Shown here: one piece after another, positions 53,475-63,100 of the stretch | How the letters are laid out: each line of letters begins with the position of its first letter | Numbering within the stretch: the first letter of the stretch is position 1 | Origin: Brevundimonas sp. | GTDB taxonomy: Bacteria > Pseudomonadota > Alphaproteobacteria > Caulobacterales > Caulobacteraceae | DNA: 64,000 nt | Assembly: GCF_027487935.1 (NCBI RefSeq) | Contig: NZ_JAIYCP010000022.1 | Span: 24,316-88,315, forward strand | Direction: 5' to 3' | The notes under the pieces: generated by a model | Told to the model about the DNA's origin: nothing | The model's input: only the letters and a program-made list of their open reading frames with translations | Databases searched by the model: none | Position numbers and translations under genes: made by a program

Positions 53475-53526
53475 TACGCGTGTGCCGGGTCGTCCCCTCA
53501 TGAGGGGATCGAGGACCGCACGCGTA
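53475..53526. promoter_or_regulatory. Symmetric divergent ECF promoter candidates
   Basis: A perfect 16-bp palindrome TCCCCTCATGAGGGGA (53493-53508) supplies TGAGGGG on both strands. Each is followed after exactly 15 bases by CGTA: 53523-53526 on plus, 53478-53475 on minus. This gives one candidate -35/-10 pair toward the sigma module and one toward the acyltransferase operon. Confidence 0.65.
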
Positions 53527-53555
53527 TGGCAGATGGGGCGTGACGCAGGTGTGTG

Positions 53556-53834
53556 ATGACTGACGACATGGATGGATTGATCGGGGTGGTCGAACCGGTC
53601 GACGCGGTGCGACTTGCGGGCGTGGAGGCGGCCGTCTGGGCGAGGGTCGCCGAGCACAGGGATCGGGCTCGTATTGGCCAGGTCCGGGTAGCCGCCGTGG
53701 CTGTGGCCCTGGCAGTGGGCGGCATGAACGGGGGCCTGATGCTTTTCGCTCCCCGTCCCGAGCCGTCTGAGATGCGGATTTTCACGGTGTCGGCGGGCTT
53801 GTCGCCTCTCTCTGGACTGGATGTGCGCGGATGA
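53556..53834 (+). CDS. CnrY-like small membrane anti-sigma candidate
   Basis: The 92-residue protein has an N-terminal cytoplasmic part (TDDMDGLIGVVEPVDAVRLAG), one membrane helix (VAAVAVALAVGGMNGGLMLF) and a short periplasmic tail. Size, topology and position before a CnrX-like sensor and an ECF sigma gene match CnrY/NccY anti-sigma factors, although sequence similarity is not obvious. Start at ATG 53556 (or GTG 53553). It overlaps the next gene by ATGA. Confidence 0.65.
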   Translation: MTDDMDGLIGVVEPVDAVRLAGVEAAVWARVAEHRDRARIGQVRVAAVAVALAVGGMNGGLMLFAPRPEPSEMRIFTVSAGLSPLSGLDVRG

Positions 53835-54271
53835 CAGCAAGCTGGAAGTCGATCGTGGTCACGGCTGTGCTTGCGGCAATGGCCAGCGGTGCGGCGACCT
53901 GGGTCAGCGCGACCTGGATCATGCGGGAACGGCAACCCCCGAATCTGCACAGTGTCGTTCATGAGAAGCTCAATCTCAGCGCGGAACAGGATCGCCGACT
54001 CGACGTCATCGAAGCCCGCTTCGCGGCTCGCCGACCGGCTCTGGAAGCCGAGGTTCGCGCCGCCAACCGCGAGTTGGCCGCCGCGATCGCCGCGAGTGAC
54101 GGCGACACGCCTCAGGTTCAGGCGGCCGTCGATCATTTCCATACAGCCATGGGCGATCTTCAGAAGGCGACGATCACCCACGTTTTCGAGATGAGATCGG
54201 TCTTGACCCCGGCCCAGGCCGAAGTTTTCGACGCGGCTGTCGTCGAGGGCCTTCGCGACGATGCCGACTAA
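53831..54271 (+). CDS. CnrX-like periplasmic metal sensor
   Basis: The 146-residue protein has one N-terminal membrane helix (VVTAVLAAMASGAATWVSATW) and a helical periplasmic domain with LHSVVHEKLNLSAEQDRRLD, the conserved H-x4-H...LS-x-EQ pattern of CnrX/ZraP-type metal-resistance proteins (PF13801-like). The His residues are candidate metal ligands. It would bind metal outside and release the sigma factor through the membrane anti-sigma. Confidence 0.82.
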   Translation: MTASWKSIVVTAVLAAMASGAATWVSATWIMRERQPPNLHSVVHEKLNLSAEQDRRLDVIEARFAARRPALEAEVRAANRELAAAIAASDGDTPQVQAAVDHFHTAMGDLQKATITHVFEMRSVLTPAQAEVFDAAVVEGLRDDAD

Positions 54272-54280
54272 GCGCGGCGC

Positions 54281-54838
54281 GTGGAGATCGAACAGACCAT
54301 AGAAGTCCGTGCCGCAAACGGAGACCGAGCCGCCTTCACCAGCCTGATGGCCGCCACCAAGGCCGATCTGTATCGGTTCATCCGCCGATACGTCGGCGAT
54401 GAGGCGGAGGCCCATGATGTGCTTCAGGAGGCCTATGCATCCGCCTGGCTGGCGATGCGGCGATATGATCCGGGGCGGCCCTTCGATGTCTGGCTGCGTT
54501 CCATCGCGCTGAATAAGTGCCGCGACTGGAGCCGGCGTCGCGCGGTCCGTCGGGTTGTGCGGGGCGTGATGGGCCTCGACGCTCCGGAGGCCGTCTCAAT
54601 AGGTGACGAGACGCCCATACCCGAAGCCCGGCTGGACGATCATCGCCGGGCCGTAGAGTTGCAAAGGGCATTGTTGGACCTGCCCGACGCCCTGAAGGCT
54701 CCGCTGCTGCTCGCGACCCTTGACGGGAGGTCTCATGCCGAGGTCGCCGACATCCTCCGGATCACACCCAAGGCCGTAGAAACGCGGATCGCGCGCGCTC
54801 GCAGGAAGCTCGCAGAGAAACTGACACCAGAACGATAG
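54281..54838 (+). CDS. ECF-family RNA polymerase sigma factor (CnrH-like)
   Basis: The 185-residue protein has region 2 (LYRFIRRYVGDEAEAHDVLQ, EAYASAWLAMRRYDP) and region 4 (LDGRSHAEVADILRITPKAV, then ETRIARARRKLAEKL). It follows a CnrY-like and a CnrX-like gene in order Y-X-H, the arrangement of cobalt/nickel resistance modules. Here copper genes surround it. It starts with GTG, nine bases after cnrX. The CGTA-type motifs nearby are likely targets. Confidence 0.9.
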   Translation: MEIEQTIEVRAANGDRAAFTSLMAATKADLYRFIRRYVGDEAEAHDVLQEAYASAWLAMRRYDPGRPFDVWLRSIALNKCRDWSRRRAVRRVVRGVMGLDAPEAVSIGDETPIPEARLDDHRRAVELQRALLDLPDALKAPLLLATLDGRSHAEVADILRITPKAVETRIARARRKLAEKLTPER

Positions 54839-54858
54839 TCGGGTGCTTGACCTTGCCA

Positions 54859-54879
54859 TGAGGGGAAGGTCCAGACGTA
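54859..54879 (+). promoter_or_regulatory. Weak match to the ECF promoter motif before copA
   Basis: CATGAGGGGA recurs here, followed by CGTATG, but the spacing is 10 bases in place of 15. It may be a degenerate site or chance. Confidence 0.3.
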
Positions 54880-54976
54880 TGCGCTCCCCGTGCTGCGGCG
54901 ACCTGCCGCAAGGGATGGGTCGCGGGGATGCGTATCTGAGGGAGCACCCCAACAAGCCCGCCAAGGATTGCATTAG

Positions 54977-56788
54977 ATGTCGATGCCAAGCCTCGATCGC
55001 CGATCGCTTCTTCGAGGCGCCGCTGTGGGTGGCGGCCTGTTGGGTTTGCAGGGTCTGCTGCCGGCCTGGGCGCAGTCGGGCTCGGCGGGTCTGCGAGCCG
55101 ACCTGCCCACGATGACCGGTCCGAACATTGACCTGACGGTCGGACACACGCCCTTCACGGTAGGCGGTCGCACCGGGCATGCGGTGACCGTCAACGGAGT
55201 TTTGCCGGCCCCGCTGCTGCGACTGCGGGAAGGCCAGAACGTCCGTCTATCCGTCGCCAACACCCTGGACGAAGACACCTCGATCCACTGGCACGGCCTG
55301 CTGGTCCCGTTCCAGATGGATGGCGTGCCCGGCATCAGTTTCCCCGGCATCAAGGCCCGCGAGACCTTCGTCTATGAGTTCCCGATCAAGCAATCGGGGA
55401 CCTTCTGGTATCACAGCCACTCCAACCTCCAGGAGGCGATGGGCCATTATGGACCTATCGTCATCGACCCGGCGGGCGCTGATCCGGTCGCCTATGACCG
55501 GGAGCATGTCCTGGTCCTTTCGGACTGGAGCTTCATGCACCCGCACGAAATTCTGGAGAAGCTGAAGAAGAGCCCCGGCTACTTCAACCAGCAGCGCACG
55601 ACCTTGGCGGGGTTCCTGGATCGTAGCGACCGGATGAGCCTGGAGGAGCGCCGCATGTGGGGCCAGATGCGGATGGACCCGCGCGACATCCTCGACGTCA
55701 ACGGCTCGACCTACACCTATCTGATCAACGGCCACGGTCCCCAGGAGAACTGGACCGGTCTGTTCCGGCCCGGCGAGCGGGTTCGCCTGCGCATCATCAA
55801 CGCATCGGCCATGTCGATCTTCAACATCCGCATTCCCGGCTTGCCGATGACCGTGGTCCAGGCCGATGGCGAGAACGTTCGGCCGGTCGAGATCGACGAG
55901 TTCCAGATTTCAGTGGCCGAGACCTATGACGTCATAGTGCGGCCGACCGAGGATCGCGCCTACACCATCGTTTCCGAGGCGATCGACCGCTCCGGCATGG
56001 GTCGGGCGACCTTGGCACCGCGCCTCGGCATGACCGCCGAGGTCCCGCCTCTGCGCGAGGTCCCGAACCTGACCATGCGCGACATGGGTATGGGCGGGAT
56101 GGATCATGGCTCAATGGGCGACATGTCCGGAATGGACCACGGCGGGATGACTGGCATGGACCACGGAGCCCCGGCCCAGGGCGTGGCGCGGGCGGGCGAA
56201 ATGGCCGGGATGTCCATGGCCGGCATGAATATGCGCGACCCCGAGAACGCCCCGCCTGACATGGCGGTCGGCGTCGGCGTGGACATGGTCGCAATGTCGC
56301 CCACGAACCGTTTGGGCGAGCGTCCAATTGGTCTGGCAGACGTCGATCACCGCGTCCTTGTTTACACCGACCTAGTCTCGCTCACTCCCAACAAGGACCA
56401 GCGCCCGCCGTCGCGGACCATGGAAATCCACCTGACCGGCAATATGGAACGGTTCATGTGGGGCTTCGACGGCCGCAAGTTCAGCGAACTGGTCGAGCCT
56501 ATCCGCTTCGAGCGTAACGAGCGGGTGCGGGTGACCCTGGTGAACGACACCATGATGGCCCACCCCATCCACCTGCACGGCCACTTCTTCGAACTGGTGA
56601 CTGGCGGTCCCGCCGGGCATCAACCGCTCAAGCACACGGTCAATGTCGCGCCCGGCGGCAAGGTGACGTTCGATCTGACCGCTGACGCGCCAGGCGACTG
56701 GGCGTTCCACTGTCACATGCTCATGCATATGCACGCTGGCATGTTCAACGTTGTCACCGTGCGGCCCATGGACGGAGCCGCGTCATGA
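54977..56788 (+). CDS. copA: Multicopper oxidase CopA
   Basis: The 603-residue protein has a Tat signal (DRRSLLRGAAVGGGLLGLQG) and three cupredoxin domains with HWHG (residues 94-97), WYHSHS and the C-terminal HPIHLHGHFF and AFHCHMLMHMHAGM, which supply the type 1, 2 and 3 copper ligands. A Met/His-rich insert at about 365-420 (MDHGSMGDMSGMDHGGM) binds extra copper. It oxidises Cu(I) in the periplasm. The stop overlaps copB by ATGA. Confidence 0.96.
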   Translation: MSMPSLDRRSLLRGAAVGGGLLGLQGLLPAWAQSGSAGLRADLPTMTGPNIDLTVGHTPFTVGGRTGHAVTVNGVLPAPLLRLREGQNVRLSVANTLDEDTSIHWHGLLVPFQMDGVPGISFPGIKARETFVYEFPIKQSGTFWYHSHSNLQEAMGHYGPIVIDPAGADPVAYDREHVLVLSDWSFMHPHEILEKLKKSPGYFNQQRTTLAGFLDRSDRMSLEERRMWGQMRMDPRDILDVNGSTYTYLINGHGPQENWTGLFRPGERVRLRIINASAMSIFNIRIPGLPMTVVQADGENVRPVEIDEFQISVAETYDVIVRPTEDRAYTIVSEAIDRSGMGRATLAPRLGMTAEVPPLREVPNLTMRDMGMGGMDHGSMGDMSGMDHGGMTGMDHGAPAQGVARAGEMAGMSMAGMNMRDPENAPPDMAVGVGVDMVAMSPTNRLGERPIGLADVDHRVLVYTDLVSLTPNKDQRPPSRTMEIHLTGNMERFMWGFDGRKFSELVEPIRFERNERVRVTLVNDTMMAHPIHLHGHFFELVTGGPAGHQPLKHTVNVAPGGKVTFDLTADAPGDWAFHCHMLMHMHAGMFNVVTVRPMDGAAS

Positions 56789-58056
56789 ATCGTCTCGCCT
56801 TGGCCCTCGCTCCGCTGATCCTGGCGGGAAGCGCCTTGAGCGCCCACGCCCAGGACGCACATGCAGGCCATGTCATGCCAGCGCAGACGCGGCCCGCCCC
56901 TGCTCCCGTGCCCCAAACGCCTGCGCAGCCGGCCGAACAGGACCCCCACGCCGGACACACCGTGCCGCCGGCCCAGACGCCACCGGCTGCGGACCCCCAT
57001 GCTGGCCATCAGATGCCATCCCAGTCCGCGCCCATTGACCCTCATGCGGGTCACGACATGTCGCAAATGGCTCCGGCGCAGCCTGACCCGCATGCCGAGC
57101 ACGACATGCCGCCGGCCCAAACGCCACCAACTGCGGACCCCCATGCGGGCCACCAGATGCCATCCCAGCAGCCTGACCCGCATGCCGGACACGACATGTC
57201 CACCATGAACCCTGTTCCAGCCGATCCCCATGCCGGCCACGACATGTCGGGCATGAGCATGGGACCGCCCGACGTGCCGACCAGTGCTGACACTCCCGGC
57301 CGCCCTGCTGAACCATCCGTTCCCGCCGCCGCCCTGAGCGGACCGGTCCACGCTGCCGATCTCGTCTTTGGCGCGAACGCGATGGCCGCGTCGCGCCAGA
57401 CGCTGATCCACGAAAATGGAGACGTGCGCACCACAGCCGTTGTCTTCGACAGGCTGGAGGCAGGGTTCGGCGACGATGACGAAACCTATCTCTGGGACGT
57501 CCAGGGCTGGAGCGGCGGCGACATCAATCGCTTCTGGTGGAAGACCGAAGGCGAAGGCGAATTCGGCGGCGAACTGGAGCAGGCCGAAATACAGGCTCTC
57601 TACAGCCGAGCGATCGCGCCCTTCTGGGACGTTCAGGTCGGTGTGCGCCAGGACTTCCGTCCGGACACCGAAGACACCACTCACCTGGTGCTCGGTCTCC
57701 AGGGTCTCGCCCCCTATTGGTGGGAGATCGACGCCGCCGCCTTCCTGTCGAACGAAGGCGACCTGACCGCGCGTGTCGAGGCCGAATACGACCAGCGGAT
57801 CACCCAGCGCCTGATCCTCCAGCCCCGCCTCGAAGTCGACGCCTCGGCCAGTGATATTCCCGAACTGGAGATCGGCTCGGGCCTCAGCTCAATCGAGGTC
57901 GGTCTGCGTCTGCGCTACGAGGTCCGCAAGGAGTTCGCCCCCTACGTCGGCTTCGAGTGGAGTCGTTCATTCGGCAACACCGCCGACTACATCGAAGCCC
58001 GTGGTGGCGAGGCGGACGAGACCCGCTTCGTCGTCGGCCTCAAGGCCTGGTTCTAA
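56785..58056 (+). CDS. copB: Outer-membrane copper protein CopB with His/Met repeats
   Basis: The 423-residue protein has a signal sequence ending SAHAQ, then eight DPHAGHxM-type repeats at about residues 23-155, followed by a CopB beta-barrel domain (VFDRLEAGFGDDDETYLWDVQG, DVQVGVRQDFRP, then EFAPYVGFEWSRSFGNTADY). The repeats are a copper-binding sponge, longer than in many CopB proteins. A 48-residue unit of the repeats is duplicated in DNA. Confidence 0.94.
   Translation: MNRLALALAPLILAGSALSAHAQDAHAGHVMPAQTRPAPAPVPQTPAQPAEQDPHAGHTVPPAQTPPAADPHAGHQMPSQSAPIDPHAGHDMSQMAPAQPDPHAEHDMPPAQTPPTADPHAGHQMPSQQPDPHAGHDMSTMNPVPADPHAGHDMSGMSMGPPDVPTSADTPGRPAEPSVPAAALSGPVHAADLVFGANAMAASRQTLIHENGDVRTTAVVFDRLEAGFGDDDETYLWDVQGWSGGDINRFWWKTEGEGEFGGELEQAEIQALYSRAIAPFWDVQVGVRQDFRPDTEDTTHLVLGLQGLAPYWWEIDAAAFLSNEGDLTARVEAEYDQRITQRLILQPRLEVDASASDIPELEIGSGLSSIEVGLRLRYEVRKEFAPYVGFEWSRSFGNTADYIEARGGEADETRFVVGLKAWF
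56964..57168 (+). repeat. Internal duplication in copB
   Basis: The 61-base blocks at 56964-57024 and 57108-57168 are nearly identical and exactly 144 bases apart, corresponding to a 48-residue unit of the HAGH region. Confidence 0.8.
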
Positions 58057-58067
58057 GGAGTGCACCA

Positions 58068-58388
58068 ATGAGGAACAGACTGATCCCGCTGATCGCTACG
58101 CTCGGCCTCTTCGCGTGCAAACCGACGGAACAGCCAACGACCCCGGCGCAAGCAGAGGACGCTGCGCCCGTAGCCGAGCCGGCGCCGCAAGTCGTTGCCG
58201 AGCCGGAGAGTGTTGCGACTACTCCGGCTTCGCCTTCGCCGAGCCACCCGCAGGCTGTTCGCGTGAGACCTGCCGCGAAAGTGGACGCCCCGGTTCCGAG
58301 CGCGCCGCCGCCCCCGCCTACCACGGAGCCCCCGACCGACCATTCCGGACACGACATGTCCGCCATGCCTGCGACCCCCAAACAGTGA
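58068..58388 (+). CDS. Small Pro-rich lipoprotein with HSGHDM motif
   Basis: The 106-residue protein has a lipobox LFAC, a long Pro/Ala/Val linker, and a C-terminal DHSGHDMSAM like the CopB repeats. AAGGAG stands right after the copB stop and before the ATG at 58068, so it belongs to the copAB operon. It may present one copper site at the membrane. No family is recognised. Confidence 0.75.
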   Translation: MRNRLIPLIATLGLFACKPTEQPTTPAQAEDAAPVAEPAPQVVAEPESVATTPASPSPSHPQAVRVRPAAKVDAPVPSAPPPPPTTEPPTDHSGHDMSAMPATPKQ

Positions 58389-58402
58389 GAGGAACTCACC
58401 CC

Positions 58403-58786
58403 ATGATGCGCACTCTGGCCCTTACCGCCGCCCTGGCTTTCGCCGGCACCTCCGCCGCCCAGGACCCGCATGCCGGCCACGCCGGCATGCAACACCAGGC
58501 TTCAGCCCCCTCGGAGGTCGTCACCACGCCGGCGAATGGCGCCATGACCCACGGATCGCCGGAACGGTTCACCGCCACCTTCCCGCATCCCATGATCCTG
58601 AAAACCGTGACCCTGGCCGCCGATGGTCAGGCCCCGATCGTTGTGACCGCTCCCGACACACCGCCAGCCGCGACGGTCGGCGTGGCCTTGCCGCGTCTTG
58701 CGCCGGGAACCTACGCTGCGGCCTGGACCGCCGTTGGGTCGGATGGTCACACCATGTCCGGCTCCATCAGCTTCATGGTTCACTAG
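58403..58786 (+). CDS. copC: Second CopC-like protein
   Basis: The 127-residue protein has a signal sequence (RTLALTAALAFAGTSAAQ), one DPHAGHAGM repeat, and a CopC domain (PANGAMTHGSPERFTATF, then VGSDGHTMSGSISFMV). No copD follows. The His/Met repeat joined to a CopC fold in the same operon as copB indicates shared copper handling. GAGAGGAA lies upstream of the ATG at 58403. Confidence 0.85.
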   Translation: MMRTLALTAALAFAGTSAAQDPHAGHAGMQHQASAPSEVVTTPANGAMTHGSPERFTATFPHPMILKTVTLAADGQAPIVVTAPDTPPAATVGVALPRLAPGTYAAAWTAVGSDGHTMSGSISFMVH

Positions 58787-58885
58787 CCGGGCGCGATACC
58801 CGGCGCGGTCAAATATGATGATCGTGGTAATCGCATGCATCATTTGGCTGGCCCGTATCCGGCTCGCGCTGGGCCATTGATTTTC

Positions 58886-58914
58886 TTGACGGATTGGCGA
58901 TCCGTGAGAAGATT
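58886..58914 (+). promoter_or_regulatory. Sigma70-like promoter before the 366-residue gene
   Basis: TTGACG, a 17-base spacer containing a CGGAT/ATCCG dyad, and AAGATT form a plausible promoter directed at a 20-codon frame and the 59018 gene. Confidence 0.4.
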
Positions 58915-58920
58915 GTGCGT

Positions 58921-58983
58921 ATGGCTAACTCGTCCGAAATCCTGCCGATCCTGCTGGCTCACCGCTTCCCAGTAAGCGGCTGA
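58921..58983 (+). CDS. Possible 20-codon leader peptide
   Basis: A short ATG frame lies between the promoter-like sequence and the 59018 gene, ending 34 bases before its start. No good ribosome-binding site is seen and no function can be read. Confidence 0.2.
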   Translation: MANSSEILPILLAHRFPVSG

Positions 58984-59017
58984 GCATCGGGCTCGCCGCC
59001 TTCGCTGGAGGGCGGAT

Positions 59018-60118
59018 ATGCAGGGAAATACTGACGACGGCTTCATGGGGCGACTGCCCGGTGACGCCATCTTCCCCATTCCTCGTGGATGGGTCCTGGA
59101 CCTCACGGACCGGATTGACGCGGTCGCGGCAGGGTTCATGCGGCGCATGTGCCGTGCCCGGTTGGCCTGGAGACAGGGTTGCTGGGCAGCGCTGTCCATC
59201 GGGGCGATCGACGATCCTGATTTCCTTGTCCGGGCGACGGGCTCGGCTGACTGGCTCGACGCATCGGCCTCCGATCTGATCCTTGGGTTCGCCGAACTTT
59301 CCATCACGATGTCGGCGCGACAGCTGATTGAGGCCGCATTCCACTCCTGTCCCCCTGGCTATCTCGGCGTGCTGCGCAAGCTTCACGGCGAGGCGCCGGC
59401 CTATCCGGCCTTCTATGCGCACCTGCATCGGGTGTTCAGTTCGAACGATCCCCGCGACCGATTGCGCGCGAGGTCTCTCCAGCAAGTTGGGGGGCTGAAC
59501 GAAACCAAGATCGAGGCGGCGCTCGCCCTCCAGGACGTCGCGCTTCTCACCCCGGTCGCCCTGACCCGATTTCATTCTGTGCAGACTGCCTTGGTGGCCG
59601 AGGCTCAGGCGGCGGCTGCGCGGCGGCTGAACGTCCACCTGACCGACGACGACATTTCGGCTGCCTTCGCGGCAGGGCGCGAAGGTTTTCAGCCCTGGTT
59701 CTACAGGCTCCTTCGTCAATCCAAACCCGAGCACGCCCTCCCGACGGATAGCGAACCCGATCTCGACCGCGTCGATGGCGAGAACGCGAAGCAGATCGGC
59801 ATGGCGATGGGGAATTGCCTGGACGTGGAACGCGTGATGCCCCGATCGCTTTCGGGCATCTGGTCCCTGGTCCACTGGCGACCCGAGAATATCGTGTTCG
59901 CGCTCAGGCGGTTCGACATCGGTTGGGCTGTGACGGAGGTCCATCTCCCGAGGAATGCCGGCCCCTCCGCGAGCGATGTGAGGAAGGTCGCTGATCGGGT
60001 CCGCCCGCTCGGCATCCTGTGCCCGGTGCCCGCTGACCCGGAGCCGAACCTCAGGGTGCTTTCCGATGCGTTCGGAGGATGGAAGATCGGAGACGTCTGG
60101 GACTTCGATGAGGGTTAG
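59018..60118 (+). CDS. Unrecognised 366-residue protein, distantly PcfJ-like
   Basis: This soluble protein has an N-terminal helical part rich in Ala/Arg (DRIDAVAAGFMRRMCRARLAW, RQGCWAALSIGAIDDPDFLV) and a C-terminal segment QIGMAMGNCLDVERV, SGIWSLVHWRPENIVFALRR and GWAVTEVHLPRNAG. The MGNCL and final E/N pattern is reminiscent of PcfJ-like proteins, but this is weak. GGAGGG precedes the ATG. It is convergent with the NTPase gene with an 11-base gap, and may be part of the same cassette. Confidence 0.6.
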   Translation: MQGNTDDGFMGRLPGDAIFPIPRGWVLDLTDRIDAVAAGFMRRMCRARLAWRQGCWAALSIGAIDDPDFLVRATGSADWLDASASDLILGFAELSITMSARQLIEAAFHSCPPGYLGVLRKLHGEAPAYPAFYAHLHRVFSSNDPRDRLRARSLQQVGGLNETKIEAALALQDVALLTPVALTRFHSVQTALVAEAQAAAARRLNVHLTDDDISAAFAAGREGFQPWFYRLLRQSKPEHALPTDSEPDLDRVDGENAKQIGMAMGNCLDVERVMPRSLSGIWSLVHWRPENIVFALRRFDIGWAVTEVHLPRNAGPSASDVRKVADRVRPLGILCPVPADPEPNLRVLSDAFGGWKIGDVWDFDEG

Positions 60119-60129
60119 AACTGGCCCAG

Positions 60130-63100
60130 CTAGTTTCTCAATGCCGCCGCCGCCGCTTCGTTGGCACCGTAAACTTCGGCGTCCAGGAACCGTTCGTATA
60201 GGTTCATGGCACGTGCCCGCTGGGCGCCGTGCGTGCGTTGAAGTGCGATGGCGATCGCGACGAAGTCACTTTCGACACCACGACCGCCACCGCTGCGATC
60301 TGCAACCAATGTGTCGGCTGCTGCTTCGGCCACGGCCAGAACGACCTCTTCAAATCCAGGGTGTAGCAGGAGGGCCTGCAAGGCGTCGGCGAGCCGGCCA
60401 TTGAGCGCGGCGAGTAAAACACGCGGATTGCTCAATGCGATGTTGAGCATCTCGCTCGTGGCGGTGTCGGGCAGCAATGTCCGCTCCCCATCGAGAGCTG
60501 TGGAAACAGCCTCGGCTTCATCTCCGGCCGCAGCCTCTGCGAACCTCAACAGTAGCGCGTGGGATCGCTCCCGCAGGCTTCCGGCATTCTGTCGCCACGC
60601 GGCGGCTGCGGCGAACAAACCTCCGAGGCGTTCACCTGATGGCGGGCCATCCATGATCTGTTTTGCCAAGGGCGCGAGGACATCGTCATCCCCACCGACG
60701 ACCATCGCGGCGACTGCAAACTCTCCGGCGGCTTGGGCGCTTGTAGTGTCACCCCCCGCGATCCACGCCTCCAGCATGGCGGTCTGAACCGCCTCCGGGA
60801 TCATGGAACGATAGCACCAAAGGCTTCCTCCAACGATGGCCGTAAAGGCAGCCGGGAACCGATCCCAAAGGGTGTTGAAGAGCTTTAGCGTTCTTGGCCG
60901 GTTTGCCCAGAAGAGCGTTCGGCCATGGTAGGCGAGAATGGTCTGCCAGATGTGCGGGTCGTCCGCGCGGCTGGCATGACGCTCCAGAACTTCCAGCCAA
61001 GCGTCACAATCCGGCGGATCGCGACTGAGCACTCCCGCAGCGATGGCGCTGAGAAATGCGTAGTTGTCCTGAGGCAGAATGCCAAAACCTCTCCCGAAGC
61101 CATGGCCGAAGATCAGAGCCGTCGCGGGCTGGGCGTCGTCATTCTTCTTGTTCAGCTGACGATTGGCGGCCTCGTTGTTCAGGCGGCGAGCGATGCGATC
61201 GCGGGCCAGATCCGCGTCATCGACGATCCAGCTTTCCAACAAGCTGAGGTCGGCGGGTTGGAGTCCGCCCATTCGACGGGCCAGCTTCTGGAATGCCCAC
61301 GCGGCGTCGCGGCGCCAGCTTTCACCCTGAAATCCTCGGCCCGAGAGATCGTGTATCAGCTCGATCAGCACAGCGGGATCGACGGTCTCCACTCCGCTGA
61401 TCTCATTGATCGCACTCCCGGATGCCTCCTGGTGTCGATCAGGGGACAGCCGTTCCCGGACAAGACGAAGCACCCGCGCAGGATCCTCCTTGCCCAACGC
61501 CGCGAACTCACGCCCAACCTGGATCGAGCCACCGCTTTTGGAGATATGGCGTCGGCGCTCACCCCGCCTATCACCCCAAGCGGTGCCGTCAGAACATTCG
61601 TCCAGCAGGCCCATGAGATCGTCGTCACTGGCCTTGGACATCTGGTCCGCAGACATCGGAGCGCCGACGAAATGGGCCATCATTCGCCCTTTCGTGGTCA
61701 GAACAGGTTGCTGTGCGCTCCATTCCCGCATGCGCCGCCGCTCACGCGGAGTGAAGAGCTCGGAAGGAAGGCGTTCAAGTAGGCCAAGACGCGCTTCCTC
61801 GACCCAGCCTCTTCGCAGCTTCCGGTCGGCCGCGCTCCAGTCATCCCAAGCGTCGGGAAGATAGCGATCCCACCCTTCAATCGTGGTCTTCAGCCGCAAC
61901 AGGTCGCCCGTATCCAGGTAGGGCGCGATGGCTGATATCAACTGCTTCGACGAATAACCCTGCACATGATTACTGCATCCCTCCTCGTCGTCGAAAATGC
62001 CTTCGCCAACCGAGAGCCGCCGGGTATCTGCGAGCAAGAAATCCAGAGCTGCGCCAGCATAGACTTCAGGGTTTTCCGCGTAAGCGTCAGCAACCAGTTC
62101 CTGTGCCTCCGCCACCGGAGTTCCAGCCAGTTGGTCCAGAATGGCCGCTGCGGCCTTCGGATCAGACTGGACTGCAAGGGAGAGGGCAGTCTTCAACGCG
62201 CTGTAGATGCTGTCCTCGTGCTCATCGCGATCCCAATCGAAGGGAAGAGCATGGGAAGACGGAAACTCAGACCTGACGTGAGAGACCTCTTCTGCTCCCT
62301 CAACCAGGCCGACAAACCAGGGCGTCAGGGTTGTGGCGAGCTTCAGGGGAGCGGCGTTTACAAGTTTTCCAAGCCCATGAAGTCGGAGACGCCGCCGGTC
62401 AGCGACCGGCGTGGCGTCCAGATAGGTGGTCAGCAGCCCGATCGCGTCGTCCGGCCGCCCACCTTCAGTGAGATCCTCGATATACTGGGCGACGGCAAAG
62501 TCCTGGACGCTGTGCCGGCCCAGGATGTCTCGTATCCGCGTGGCGACCCAAGGATCCCAGAGTTTCGCACGCCAAACAGCCTGGAAAAGGTCCAGGTCGG
62601 CGTCAGGCTCGCTCCATTCCTCTCGTAATATCGAGATCGCGCTTGCGGGGTCGATAGCGGCTTCGGCCTGCACTAGCCGGACGGATGTCCACCTGAGATC
62701 AGCCGATCGCATGATGGTTGGCAAAAGCGGCTTCAATGCTGATCGCCACCCTATCCATCGATCAGCGATCTTGCTCGCAGCCCGACGGGTGAGCGGCACA
62801 TCGGATTGAAACAGACGCTGAACCCAACCCTGTTCTCGCGATGTTGGCTGATCCTGGCTCGCGACCACATCGATGACCAGATGAAGCAAATGGCGGCGCG
62901 TCTTGGCATCGCCAAGCAGCAAGTCGAGCGCGGCCTCATAGGCACCGACATCATATCTGCGTTGGCGCTCCAGAGCCCTTAGAACCGTAGCCCGTGCGAA
63001 CAGTCCGTCCTGACGGTCCCACGCGAAATCGGCAATTTCGGCGCCGTTCGCGAAACCCTTCGCCTGGAAGTCATCGAGCCAGGACTGGTGGCTGAAGCCG

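Noticed and set aside
58786..58804. Terminator after the second copC
   Set aside because: Only a 6-bp GCCGGG/CCCGGC stem with a 7-base loop and no T-run; too weak to call.
58925..59944. 339-residue open frame on the minus strand
   Set aside because: Antisense of the 59018 gene. The plus-strand frame has a good ribosome-binding site and more protein-like composition, although its family is unknown, so this choice is less certain than the others.
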